NCBI GenBank assembly: GCA_002426575.1
Contig: DIRE01000042.1
Location: 51,051 to 66,137 of the forward strand
Direction of reading: 5' to 3'
DNA length: 15,087 nucleotides
Source: Clostridiaceae bacterium UBA5444
GTDB taxonomy: Bacteria; Bacillota; Clostridia; Clostridiales; Oxobacteraceae
How positions within the stretch are numbered: position 1 is the first letter of the stretch; each line of letters starts with the position of its first letter. This document shows positions 1 through 6,148 of the stretch, one piece after another. The notes beneath the pieces were generated by a model. The model saw nothing but the letters and a program-made list of their open reading frames with translations. It made no database searches and was not told the origin of the DNA. The position numbers and the translations under genes were made by a program.

Positions 1-48
1 GGCATTTAAGTCGCTGCTACAGTAAATCAAATCAACATATCCTGAAAT
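1..48 (-). repeat. partial copy of MITE-like repeat, cut by window edge
   Basis: The reverse complement of this stretch matches 1542-1584 closely. Both copies share ATTTCAGGATATGTTG at one end and GCGACTTAAATGCC at the other. This copy has an extra five bases near the middle (a GATTT-type duplication) and a few substitutions. Only one arm is inside the window; the other arm would lie to the left. It is inverted relative to the 1548-1655 copy, so the two bracket sigG and ymxH. Confidence 0.7.
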
Positions 49-76
49 TAGCCTTGCACTAAAACATAGCCTAATA

Positions 77-120
77 CAAAAAAACTACTGCATACGTACT
101 AATATACAGTAGCTTTTTTA
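77..120. terminator. bidirectional terminator after sigG
   Basis: The arms CTACTGCATA (85-94) and TATACAGTAG (103-112) pair over 10 bp with one mismatch or wobble, around an 8-base loop. A run of A lies on the left (T on the minus strand, just downstream of the hairpin for sigG) and a run of T on the right. It therefore fits intrinsic termination of sigG and could also stop rightward transcription entering the window. It begins about 25 bp after the sigG stop codon. Confidence 0.75.
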
Positions 121-138
121 CTATATTTTTATATAAAG

Positions 139-912
139 TTAAACATATTTTCTCATGTGTTTTAATGCAGTTTTCTCTAGCCTAGACACTTGTGCTTGAG
201 ATATTCCAATCTCTTCTGCTACCTCCATTTGTGTCCTTCCTTCAAAGAATCTTAATGTAAGTATATGCTTTTCTCTGTCATTAAGTTTGCTTAATGCTTC
301 CTTAATTGAAATATCTTGCAGCCAGTTTTCATCTATATTCTTATTGTCACTTATCTGATCCATTACAAATATAGCATCTCCACCATCATGATAAATTGGC
401 TCAAATAGAGAAATAGGGTCTTGTATTGCATCAAGTGCAAACACTATATCTTCCCTTGGTATACCAAGTTCTTTAGCTATTTCACTTACATTAGGTTCTT
501 TATTGTTCTCACGTATTAATCTATCTCTTACCTGCAGAGCTTTATATGCTATATCCCTTAAGGATCTGCTTACTCTTATGGAATTATTATCCCTTAAATA
601 TCTCCTTATTTCACCTATTATCATTGGTACAGCATAAGTTGAAAATCTTACATTTTGGCTTAAATCGAAATTATCGATTGCTTTTATTAATCCTATGCAT
701 CCCACTTGGAATAAATCATCTACATATTCTCCCCTATTGTTAAACCTCTGTATAACGCTTAAAACAAGCCTTAAATTTCCTTTTATGAATGTCTCCCTTG
801 CTTCATCGTCACCGTTTTGCATCTTGATGAGAAGTTCCCTCATTTCTTCATTTTTAAGCACTGGAAGTTTAGAAGTATTTACACCACATATTTCAACCTT
901 ATTTATCATCAT
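139..912 (-). CDS. sigG: RNA polymerase sporulation sigma factor SigG
   Basis: This is the late forespore sigma factor. It directs core RNA polymerase to genes expressed in the engulfed forespore, such as those for small acid-soluble proteins and germination. The N-terminus NKVEICGVNTSKLPVLKNEE is characteristic of SigG and carries the segment linked to its control. Region 2 follows (DDLFQVGCIGLIKAIDNFD, then RFSTYAVPMIIGEIRRYLRD), then region 3 (residues about 115-165) and region 4 with its helix-turn-helix (MEVAEEIGISQAQVSRLEK) at the C-terminus. The length is 257 residues; Bacillus SigG has about 260. An upstream in-frame ATG at 924 overlaps the ribosome site AAAGGATGAG, which is well spaced for the ATG at 912 (the ATG at 909 is also possible), so I chose 912. 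It is divergent from ymxH, an arrangement common in clostridia. Nothing is broken. The family identity is seen directly; the role is known from relatives. Confidence 0.96.
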   Translation of the reverse strand: MMINKVEICGVNTSKLPVLKNEEMRELLIKMQNGDDEARETFIKGNLRLVLSVIQRFNNRGEYVDDLFQVGCIGLIKAIDNFDLSQNVRFSTYAVPMIIGEIRRYLRDNNSIRVSRSLRDIAYKALQVRDRLIRENNKEPNVSEIAKELGIPREDIVFALDAIQDPISLFEPIYHDGGDAIFVMDQISDNKNIDENWLQDISIKEALSKLNDREKHILTLRFFEGRTQMEVAEEIGISQAQVSRLEKTALKHMRKYV

Positions 913-946
913 GAAGCATCTCATCCTTTCGCTATTATGATATCTT

Positions 947-976
947 AATTATTACCTTCAAGGCCTTTTTTATTCA
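947..976 (-). promoter_or_regulatory. possible SigF/SigG-type promoter of sigG
   Basis: On the minus strand TGAATA (976-971) is followed after 17 bp by AATAATT (953-947). This resembles the forespore sigma pattern TGAATA-N17-CATACTA, with a perfect -35 and 4 of 7 matches at -10. It sits about 35 bp before the sigG start codon. Forespore-specific or autogenous expression of sigG is known in relatives. The AT-rich background makes chance matches easy. Confidence 0.33.
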
Positions 977-1127
977 CGATTGAGTGTGGTATATAATTCC
1001 TAAAATAGAAAATTGCATAAAAATATAAACATAAAATTATATATTAAACAGTAAATATTAAACTGCTTGTACATATACATATATAAGAGATAAAGTTTTT
1101 AATTAAGTATAAGATGGTGGTGATTAA

Positions 1128-1394
1128 ATGATTAATGCAATGAATATAAGGGATAGAGAAGTAATAAACATAAAGGATGGAAGAAAGCTTGGAGTAGTGT
1201 CTGATGTGGAGATTGACTTTGAAGAGGGAAGGATTGTTTCTATAATGCTGCCAGGGCCTGGAAGGTTTATGGGGCTGTTTGGAAAGGACACTGATATAGT
1301 TATTCCTTGGAGCAACATCAAAAAGGTGGGTATAGATGTTATATTAGTGGAGGTTGATGAAAGTGTAGAGCAGGGAGAAGACAGGGGCGTGTAA
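1128..1394 (+). CDS. ymxH: YlmC/YmxH family PRC-barrel sporulation protein
   Basis: This is a small protein of 88 residues made almost entirely of one PRC-barrel fold. Visible family features are the opening MNIRDREVINIKDGRKLG, the following VVSDVEIDFEEGRIVSIMLPG, and the central GLFGKDTDIVIPWSNIKKVG. The family is known as the YlmC/YmxH sporulation group. Its molecular role is poorly defined; PRC barrels usually mediate protein or RNA contacts. GGTGGTG at 1116-1122 lies 5 bp before the ATG at 1128, which supports this start over the ATG at 1140. The gene sits between sigG and nrdR, a neighbourhood frequent in clostridia. No terminator is visible directly after it. The last ten residues, rich in acidic and basic side chains, are probably a flexible tail. 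The assignment is by motif recognition; ylmC would be an equally valid symbol. Confidence 0.85.
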   Translation: MINAMNIRDREVINIKDGRKLGVVSDVEIDFEEGRIVSIMLPGPGRFMGLFGKDTDIVIPWSNIKKVGIDVILVEVDESVEQGEDRGV

Positions 1395-1463
1395 TAAACA
1401 TAGTGTAATAGAGTTATATAAAGGTAAATTGCTTTTATGCTAAATATAAGGTTCTTCTAAAAT

Positions 1464-1492
1464 TAGACAACCAACAAGTAGTATAATATAAT
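1464..1492 (+). promoter_or_regulatory. sigma-A promoter for nrdR
   Basis: TAGACA (1464-1469) and TATAAT (1487-1492) are separated by exactly 17 bp, which is 5 of 6 and 6 of 6 to the sigma-A consensus. Transcription would begin near 1499. The nrdR leader would then be over 200 nt long and contain the whole palindromic repeat at 1548-1655. Confidence 0.65.
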
Positions 1493-1547
1493 TTCAATAG
1501 GTACAATATATGGTTACTTACAGCATTTTCGTATAGGGTTGATTTCA

Positions 1548-1655
1548 GGATATGTTGGTTTACTGGAACAGCGACTTAAATGCCTATTTTTGTCAGCTTT
1601 ATTTATTTTGAGAAAAATAGGCATTTCGGAGCAGTGGAAGTCAACCAACATATCC
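1548..1655 (+). repeat. MITE-like imperfect palindrome upstream of nrdR
   Basis: This is a 108-bp element with perfect 13-bp terminal inverted repeats, GGATATGTTGGTT at 1548-1560 and AACCAACATATCC at 1643-1655. A second perfectly paired block lies inside (AAATGCCTATTTTT against AAAAATAGGCATTT), and the central loop is AT-rich. The roughly 17-bp zones between the blocks pair only partly. No coding capacity is seen. A related half-copy lies at 1-48 in the opposite orientation and shares a further ATTTCA outside the left end (1542-1547). This is the form of a non-autonomous miniature transposable element or REP-like hairpin. As RNA it would fold into one long hairpin in the nrdR leader. I cannot name the family. 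Confidence 0.7.
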
Positions 1656-1713
1656 GGTTTAAAAAGCAACAGTTACTTAAAGATTTAAATACTATTATAA
1701 GGAGAATCAATAA

Positions 1714-2169
1714 ATGAAATGTCCATTTTGTAATTTTAGCGACACAAAAGTAATTGATTCAAGGCCTACAGAAGATAGAACCTCAATTAGAAGAAGGCGT
1801 GAATGTCTAAAATGCATGAAAAGATTTACCACATATGAAACCGTCGAGAATATACCAGTACTTGTAATTAAAAAGGATGGCTCAAGAGAAGCTTTTAACA
1901 GCAGGAAGATATTAAATGGTGTTCTTAGAGCCTGCGAAAAAAGACCTGTATCTATGAACGAAGTTGAACAGTTAGTAGATGATATTGAAAAGGCAGTTTA
2001 TAATTCTTTAGAGCAGGAGATTACAAGTAAGAAGATAGGGGAGATGGTTATGAATAAACTGAGAGAGGTTGATGAGGTAGCTTATGTAAGGTTTGCATCA
2101 GTTTATAGGCAATTTAAAGATATTAATACATTTATGGATGAGTTAAATAAGATAATAAAAGAGAAATAA
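1714..2169 (+). CDS. nrdR: transcriptional repressor NrdR
   Basis: NrdR is a cytoplasmic, nucleotide-sensing repressor of ribonucleotide reductase genes. It binds NrdR boxes when dATP/ATP occupy its ATP-cone, linking dNTP supply to transcription. The N-terminal zinc ribbon is visible as C3-x2-C6 and C31-x2-C34, with the DSRPTEDRTSIRRRREC segment between them. The ATP-cone spans about residues 46-136 (VLVIKKDGSREAFNSRKI, then the helical part ending EVAYVRFASVYRQF). The length is 151 residues, the normal size. The start at ATG 1714 places the first CxxC at residues 3-6 as in the family, and AAGGAGAA lies upstream at suitable spacing. Its target genes are not in this window. It has its own promoter at 1464-1492 and a terminator at about 2198-2237. 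Confidence 0.96.
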   Translation: MKCPFCNFSDTKVIDSRPTEDRTSIRRRRECLKCMKRFTTYETVENIPVLVIKKDGSREAFNSRKILNGVLRACEKRPVSMNEVEQLVDDIEKAVYNSLEQEITSKKIGEMVMNKLREVDEVAYVRFASVYRQFKDINTFMDELNKIIKEK

Positions 2170-2197
2170 GGTTTTGGTAACGGGTATGTTTTAGTAT

Positions 2198-2237
2198 AAC
2201 AGGTTACACTAGATATTTTAGTATGACCTGTTTTTTG
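2198..2237 (+). terminator. intrinsic terminator after nrdR
   Basis: AACAGGT (2198-2204) pairs with ACCTGTT (2226-2232), the loop is partly structured, and a run of T (2231-2236) follows. It lies about 30 bp after the nrdR stop codon. Confidence 0.7.
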
Positions 2238-2248
2238 CTTTTATATTT

Positions 2249-2286
2249 AGCATAACAATTTACATAGAAATATAAATTGTTATGCT
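2249..2286. repeat. perfect 14-bp inverted repeat
   Basis: AGCATAACAATTTA (2249-2262) is exactly complementary to TAAATTGTTATGCT (2273-2286), with a 10-base spacer. There is no clear T-run after it on the plus strand. On the minus strand it could act as a weak terminator, but no minus-strand gene leads to it. It may be a second processing or termination hairpin for nrdR, or a remnant of inserted DNA. Confidence 0.6.
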
Positions 2287-2319
2287 ATAATTTAAATGGA
2301 TTTGTGAATTTTGTAAAAG

Positions 2320-2343
2320 GCTTATTGCTTATTGCTTATTGCT
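2320..2343 (+). repeat. short tandem repeat, unit CTTATTG
   Basis: Three exact consecutive copies of the 7-mer CTTATTG (2321-2341) plus a partial fourth. They lie just before the point where kinase homology begins at 2361, so they may mark where the ancestral gene was broken. Confidence 0.75.
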
Positions 2344-2360
2344 AAATGATACAAATATAA

Positions 2361-2501
2361 GGAAGGTCAAGGGCCTTAGGAGGAAAAGGACTAGGCCTTG
2401 CAATTGTAAAGCATATAGTGGTTTCTACGGATGGCAAAATTGAGGTTATAAGCAAGGTTGGAGTTGGTACTAAATTTACTATAACATTGCCCCCAATATA
2501 G
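2361..2501 (+). pseudogene. remnant of PhoR-like sensor histidine kinase C-terminus
   Basis: Read in the frame of 2361, this stretch encodes the end of a histidine kinase ATPase domain. It opens RSRALGGKGLGLAIVKHIV, containing the G2 box GLGLAIVKHI, continues with DGKIEVISKVGVGTKFTITL, and stops at TAG 2499-2501. An in-frame TAA lies directly before it (2358-2360), and I see no kinase homology further upstream. Of a protein normally several hundred residues long only about 46 codons remain, with no start or ribosome site. The RSRALGG lead-in resembles kinases of the PhoR/WalK type. A phosphate operon follows 1 kb downstream, and phoP-phoR commonly sit beside pst genes in this group, so a former phoR is an attractive guess. 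The kinase origin is seen in the sequence; the phoR identity is inference. Confidence 0.85.
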
Positions 2502-2641
2502 GAGAAAAGTAAATTGGCATTACAATATTTTTGAATTTAAAAATAAACATTTTCTGATAATATAAATTTGCCCATTATAAACTTATTATATAAAGGGTAA
2601 ATTATAAATATGCGGTTTACTATTTGAGGGGATGTGGTATT

Positions 2642-3331
2642 TTGAATGAACTTGCAATTGCAGTAGGATTAGCGCCAACGGTTGCTATAGCAATATTTAT
2701 ATATCAAAAGGACAGGTATGATAGAGAGCCTGTGTCTTTGCTTTTAAAACTTTTTGTATTTGGTGCATTAACCGTTATACCAGTGTATTTTATAGAAAAG
2801 TTTTTGTCATATTTCAATATATTTACAGGTGCTTTAGGTGTCGCATATACTGCATTTATTGTGGCGGGCTTAACTGAAGAATATTTTAAAAGACTTGTAG
2901 TTACAACGTTTGCATGTAAAAATAAAAGCTATAATGAAAAACTTGATGGCATAATATATAGTGTATTTTCGGCACTTGGGTTTGCTACGGTTGAAAACTT
3001 AATGTATATATTTATAGGCCAAAGCAATTATATATATGTAGGAGTTACGAGAGGACTTTTAGCTGTACCAGCCCATACTCTCTTTGGTGTTACCATGGGC
3101 TACTACCTGTCTTTATCAAAGTTTTCTAAAAATGATGCAGAGTCTATTGTATATTATAGAAGGTCATTATATATACCCGTGATGCTACATGGCATTTATG
3201 ATTTTATACTTATGATAAACCTAGAGGGCCTTATGGTTGTATTTTTAGCATTTGTATTCTATTTATGGAAAAGCAATCTAAGTAAGCTTAATGAATATGT
3301 AAATGAATCTAAGTTTGAAAATGAAGGATAG
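2642..3331 (+). CDS. prsW: PrsW-family intramembrane glutamic protease
   Basis: This polytopic membrane protein has 229 residues; the Bacillus PrsW has about 218. In Bacillus PrsW makes the site-1 cut in the anti-sigma factor RsiW under envelope stress; the substrate here is unknown. The family motifs are visible in order: YQKDRYDREP after the first membrane helix, AGLTEEYFKR with the catalytic-type paired glutamates, GFATVENLMY, PAHTLFGVTMGYY, and a late LHGIYDF. About seven hydrophobic segments can be counted. I use the TTG at 2642 because the protein then begins MNELAIAVGLAPT, like relatives, with GAGGGGATGTGG just upstream. A TTG at 2624 would add six residues. It stands alone, between the kinase relic and the pst operon, with its own terminator overlapping the stop codon. 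No anti-sigma factor gene lies nearby. Confidence 0.88.
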   Translation: MNELAIAVGLAPTVAIAIFIYQKDRYDREPVSLLLKLFVFGALTVIPVYFIEKFLSYFNIFTGALGVAYTAFIVAGLTEEYFKRLVVTTFACKNKSYNEKLDGIIYSVFSALGFATVENLMYIFIGQSNYIYVGVTRGLLAVPAHTLFGVTMGYYLSLSKFSKNDAESIVYYRRSLYIPVMLHGIYDFILMINLEGLMVVFLAFVFYLWKSNLSKLNEYVNESKFENEG

Positions 3332-3356
3332 CTAGTTTAGCTATCCTTCATTTTAT
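3323..3356 (+). terminator. intrinsic terminator of prsW
   Basis: GAAGGATAGCT (3323-3333) and AGCTATCCTTC (3339-3349) form a perfect 11-bp stem with a 5-base loop, followed by ATTTTATTT. The left arm contains the last codons and the TAG stop of prsW. It separates prsW from the pst operon. Confidence 0.85.
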
Positions 3357-3387
3357 TTATTGTGATTATGTAATAAATAAAATAATT

Positions 3388-3441
3388 TTAACAGATACTT
3401 AACAATAAGTTAATCCAAATATAAACCAGCAGCTTTATTAT
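3388..3441 (+). promoter_or_regulatory. PhoP-box-like repeats and promoter of pst operon
   Basis: TTAACA (3388-3393), TTAACA (3399-3404) and TTAATC (3410-3415) are direct repeats with an exact 11-bp period, the arrangement of PhoP boxes in Bacillus (TTAACA-like hexamers about 5 bp apart). A TATTAT -10-like hexamer at 3436-3441 follows 20 bp later, and pstB starts 50 bp beyond it. This fits induction of the operon by phosphate starvation through a PhoP-type response regulator. No phoP gene is in the window. Confidence 0.65.
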
Positions 3442-3491
3442 TTAATTGAACATTTATTAATAAATGAGTTTTTAAAGTAGGATGTGAGGGT

Positions 3492-4244
3492 TTGAAAAGT
3501 ATTATGCGGGTAAATGATTTAGATTTGTATTATGGAAGCAATCATGCATTAAAGAATATAAGCATGGATATAGAGTCTAACAAGGTAACTGCACTAATAG
3601 GGCCTTCAGGTTGTGGAAAATCAACATTCCTTCGGACTCTAAACAGGATGAATGACCTAATAGGCTCTGTACAGATAACTGGGACTGTTTTATTTGAGGG
3701 GCAGGATATATATAAGGAATTAGATGTTATAGAGTTTAGAAAGAAGATAGGAATGGTATTTCAAAGGCCAAACCCTTTTCCAATGTCCATATACGAAAAT
3801 GTTGCCTATGGGTCTAGAATTCATGGAGTTAAAAATAAAAGAGAACTTGATGAAATTGTTGAGAAAAGCCTTGTAGGAGCTGCATTATTTGATGAGGTAA
3901 AAGATAGACTAAAAAAGTCTGGAATATCTCTCTCAGGTGGCCAGCAGCAAAGGCTGTGTATAGCAAGGACATTGGCAGTTGAACCTGAAATAATATTAAT
4001 GGATGAACCAACATCAGCCTTAGATCCTATTTCAACATTAAAAGTTGAAGACCTCATAAGTAAGCTTAAAGAAAAATACACAGTAGTAATTGTAACCCAT
4101 AATATGCAGCAAGCAGGAAGAATTTCAGACAGCACAGCGTTTTTCTTAAATGGAGAGATTATAGAAAAGGGATCTACTGAGGGAATATTTTATAAACCAA
4201 AAGATAAAAGGACGGAAGATTATATAACAGGACGATTTGGATAG
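3492..4244 (+). CDS. pstB: phosphate ABC transporter ATP-binding protein PstB
   Basis: This is the ATPase of the high-affinity phosphate importer PstSCAB; two copies power transport through the PstC-PstA channel at the inner face of the membrane. All ABC motifs are intact: Walker A GPSGCGKS (37-44), Q-loop Q91, signature LSGGQQQ (147-153), Walker B IILMDEP (167-173) and switch histidine H203. Family marks of PstB are FLRTLNRMNDLI and QRPNPFPMSIYENVAYG. The length is 250 residues, as usual. The start chosen is TTG 3492, giving MKSIMRVNDLDLYYG; the ATG at 3504 is possible but lies far from GTGAGGG at 3484-3490. The stop codon shares bases with the pstC ribosome site, so the two are translationally close. 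Being first in the operon is unusual, since pstB normally follows pstA. Confidence 0.96.
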   Translation: MKSIMRVNDLDLYYGSNHALKNISMDIESNKVTALIGPSGCGKSTFLRTLNRMNDLIGSVQITGTVLFEGQDIYKELDVIEFRKKIGMVFQRPNPFPMSIYENVAYGSRIHGVKNKRELDEIVEKSLVGAALFDEVKDRLKKSGISLSGGQQQRLCIARTLAVEPEIILMDEPTSALDPISTLKVEDLISKLKEKYTVVIVTHNMQQAGRISDSTAFFLNGEIIEKGSTEGIFYKPKDKRTEDYITGRFG

Positions 4245-4254
4245 GAGATATAAA

Positions 4255-5142
4255 ATGAGGAAAAGGAAAGAACTGCCTGAAAAGATATATGCCACCACAT
4301 GTGGCTATTTAATAATAATACTTACATTATCCATTGTTTTTTTTATTGCATATAAAGGAGTGGCTATATTTAATCAAAATGGTGTATCCATCTCTGAGTT
4401 TTTATCTTCATCTAAATGGGCTCCTGAAAATGCTATAGAAAATGGAGGACCAAAGGTTGGAGCATTAATATTTTATACAGGCTCAATTATGGTTTCTTTA
4501 TTTGCAGTAATACTAAGTACACCTCTTAGTGTATCTGTTGCCATATTTATGACAGAAATATCGCCAACTTTAGGAAATAAGGTATTAAGGCCTGCTATAG
4601 AATTATTTGTTGGAATACCATCTGTAGTATATGGCTGGATTGGACTTAGCCTGCTTGTTCCTTTTATAAGGGCTAATTTAGGAGGCTTAGGATTTAGCAT
4701 ACTTTCAGGAGGCATAGTGCTTACTATAATGATTATGCCAACCATTGTAAGCATTGCTGTGGATTCTCTAAAGAACCAGCCTATTGATTATAAAGAGGCA
4801 TCCCTATCTCTTGGGGCTACAAGGTGGCAAACAATAAGAAAGATACTTCTTCCATCTGCCATGCCAGGTATACTTACAGGGGTTGTTTTAGGCCTTGCAA
4901 GGGCCTTTGGAGAGGCGCTTGCCGTTCAGATGGTAATAGGAAATAGGGTTTCTCTTCCTAAAAGTATTTTAGATCCAGCAATAACATTAACAAGCATAAT
5001 AACCATGGACATGGGAAATACTGTGCAAGGTTCTGTGTGGAATAATGCCTTATGGTCTATGGCATTTGTTTTACTATTAATATTCTTTGGATTTATATTG
5101 ATTATAAGAGAAATTTCCCATTATGCTAATAGAGGTGAATGA
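4255..5142 (+). CDS. pstC: phosphate ABC transporter permease PstC
   Basis: PstC is one of the two membrane subunits of the PstSCAB phosphate importer. The protein has 295 residues with about six membrane helices. The first is at residues 15-37 after a basic N-terminus (MRKRKELPEK), which points inward. The EAA loop that contacts PstB is clear: EASLSLGATRWQTIRKILLP followed by SAMPGILTG. The segment PAIELFVGIPSVVYGWIGL is typical of PstC. I start at ATG 4255 because AGGAG at 4243-4247 lies 7 bp upstream; an upstream in-frame TTG (4237) overlaps the end of pstB and lacks a ribosome site. The stop TGA (5140-5142) ends just before the pstA ATG at 5144, so translation is probably coupled. The reading frame is complete. 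Confidence 0.95.
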   Translation: MRKRKELPEKIYATTCGYLIIILTLSIVFFIAYKGVAIFNQNGVSISEFLSSSKWAPENAIENGGPKVGALIFYTGSIMVSLFAVILSTPLSVSVAIFMTEISPTLGNKVLRPAIELFVGIPSVVYGWIGLSLLVPFIRANLGGLGFSILSGGIVLTIMIMPTIVSIAVDSLKNQPIDYKEASLSLGATRWQTIRKILLPSAMPGILTGVVLGLARAFGEALAVQMVIGNRVSLPKSILDPAITLTSIITMDMGNTVQGSVWNNALWSMAFVLLLIFFGFILIIREISHYANRGE

Positions 5143-5143
5143 T

Positions 5144-6031
5144 ATGAATTCTAAAACAGCAGACAAAATTGCAACGACATTTTTTTATATAATAGCATCC
5201 TCAGTACTTTTACTACTATTTTTTATAATAGGCTATATTTTATATAAAGGAGCTTCTGTAATTAATATAAGCTTTATTACAACTCCCCCTAAGTTTATGG
5301 AGGCTGGAGGAGGGGTTATGCCACAGCTTTTTAATTCTTTTTACCTACTAGTGCTATCCATGATTATAACGATCCCATTAGGGGTAGGTGCAGGCATATA
5401 TATGGCTGAGTATGCTAAACCAGGCAAAATAACTGACTTTATAAGACTCTGTATTGAAACTCTTGCATCTCTTCCATCTATAATTATAGGTTTATTTGGA
5501 TTTCTTATATTTGTTACAAAACTAAATTGGGGTTTTTCACTTATTTCTGGAGCATTAGCAATTACCATATTAAATATTCCTTCTATGACAAGGATAAGTG
5601 AGGATGCAATAAAAAGTGTACCTAGTGGAATTAAAGAGGCAAGTTATGCCCTAGGGGCAGCAAAGTGGGAGACTATTAAAAAAGTTATAATTCCTACTGC
5701 AATGCCTCAAATAATAACAGGTATGATTTTAGCAGGAGGAAGGGTTTTTGGGGAGGCAGCAGCCCTTTTATATACAGCAGGAATGTCCACACCAAATTTA
5801 AGATTTAATAACCTAAATCCACTTTACAAAGCTTCACCATTTAATGTAATGAGACCTGCAGAGACATTGGCAGTATATATATGAAAGATAAATTCAGAGG
5901 GCTTAACACCTGATGCAAGACAGATTGCAGATGGAGCTTCTGCGTTGCTTATAATAGCAGTATTGTTATTTAATATGATATCAAGGCTTCTTGGCAGGGT
6001 ATACCAGAGAAGGCATCAAGGTGAAAGCTAG
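5144..6031 (+). pseudogene. pstA: PstA permease with in-frame TGA (truncated or recoded)
   Basis: PstA is the second membrane subunit of the phosphate importer. From ATG 5144 (AGAGGTGA at 5132-5139 is the ribosome site) the frame reads 246 codons to TGA at 5882-5884. It shows several membrane helices and an intact EAA loop (EASYALGAAKWETIKKVIIP, TAMPQIITGM). Beyond the TGA the same frame runs 48 more codons to TAG 6029-6031 and encodes a normal PstA ending, KINSEGLTPDARQIADGASA then the last membrane helix and RLLGRV. The TGA replaces what I recall as tryptophan in relatives (HIWKxNSEG), so one G-to-A change of TGG explains it. Terminated here, PstA would lose its last helix and probably not work. 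Alternatives are a sequencing error, tolerated read-through, or TGA decoded as tryptophan. The last is unlikely, because TGA is also the normal-looking stop of pstC. Confidence 0.85.
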
Positions 6032-6052
6032 TACCATAAAAGGTGGCATTAC

Positions 6053-6115
6053 TTTACATAAAGTTAATACGGCTATAATATTTATATAATCTTAGAATAT
6101 TAAAATAGTTAATAT
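6053..6115 (+). promoter_or_regulatory. PhoP-box-like array upstream of pstS
   Basis: TTTACA (6053-6058), TTAATA (6064-6069), ATAATA (6075-6080) and ATAATC (6086-6091) lie at an exact 11-bp period, degrading from good to weak PhoP-box matches. A TAATAT at 6110-6115 could be a -10. The 117-bp gap between pstA and pstS is the longest inside the operon, so an internal phosphate-responsive promoter boosting pstS is plausible. AT-richness weakens the later repeats. Confidence 0.5.
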
Positions 6116-6148
6116 AGATAATTAAAAATATAATACGGGAGGGTTAAA

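Noticed and set aside
1548..1655. Palindrome as a riboswitch or intrinsic terminator
   Set aside because: It lacks conserved riboswitch cores that I recognise and has no T-run after the right arm. The inverted copy at 1-48 shows that it is a dispersed repeat.
2249..2286. Second terminator for nrdR
   Set aside because: The stem is perfect but no T-run follows it on the plus strand, and a convincing terminator already lies at 2198-2237. It was kept only as an inverted repeat.
2320..2343. CRISPR-like array
   Set aside because: The units are 7 bp, contiguous and without spacers; this is a simple tandem repeat.
5882..5884. Selenocysteine insertion at the pstA TGA
   Set aside because: No convincing hairpin of the bacterial SECIS type was seen directly after the codon, and selenocysteine is not known to me in PstA. 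Loss of a TGG codon is simpler.
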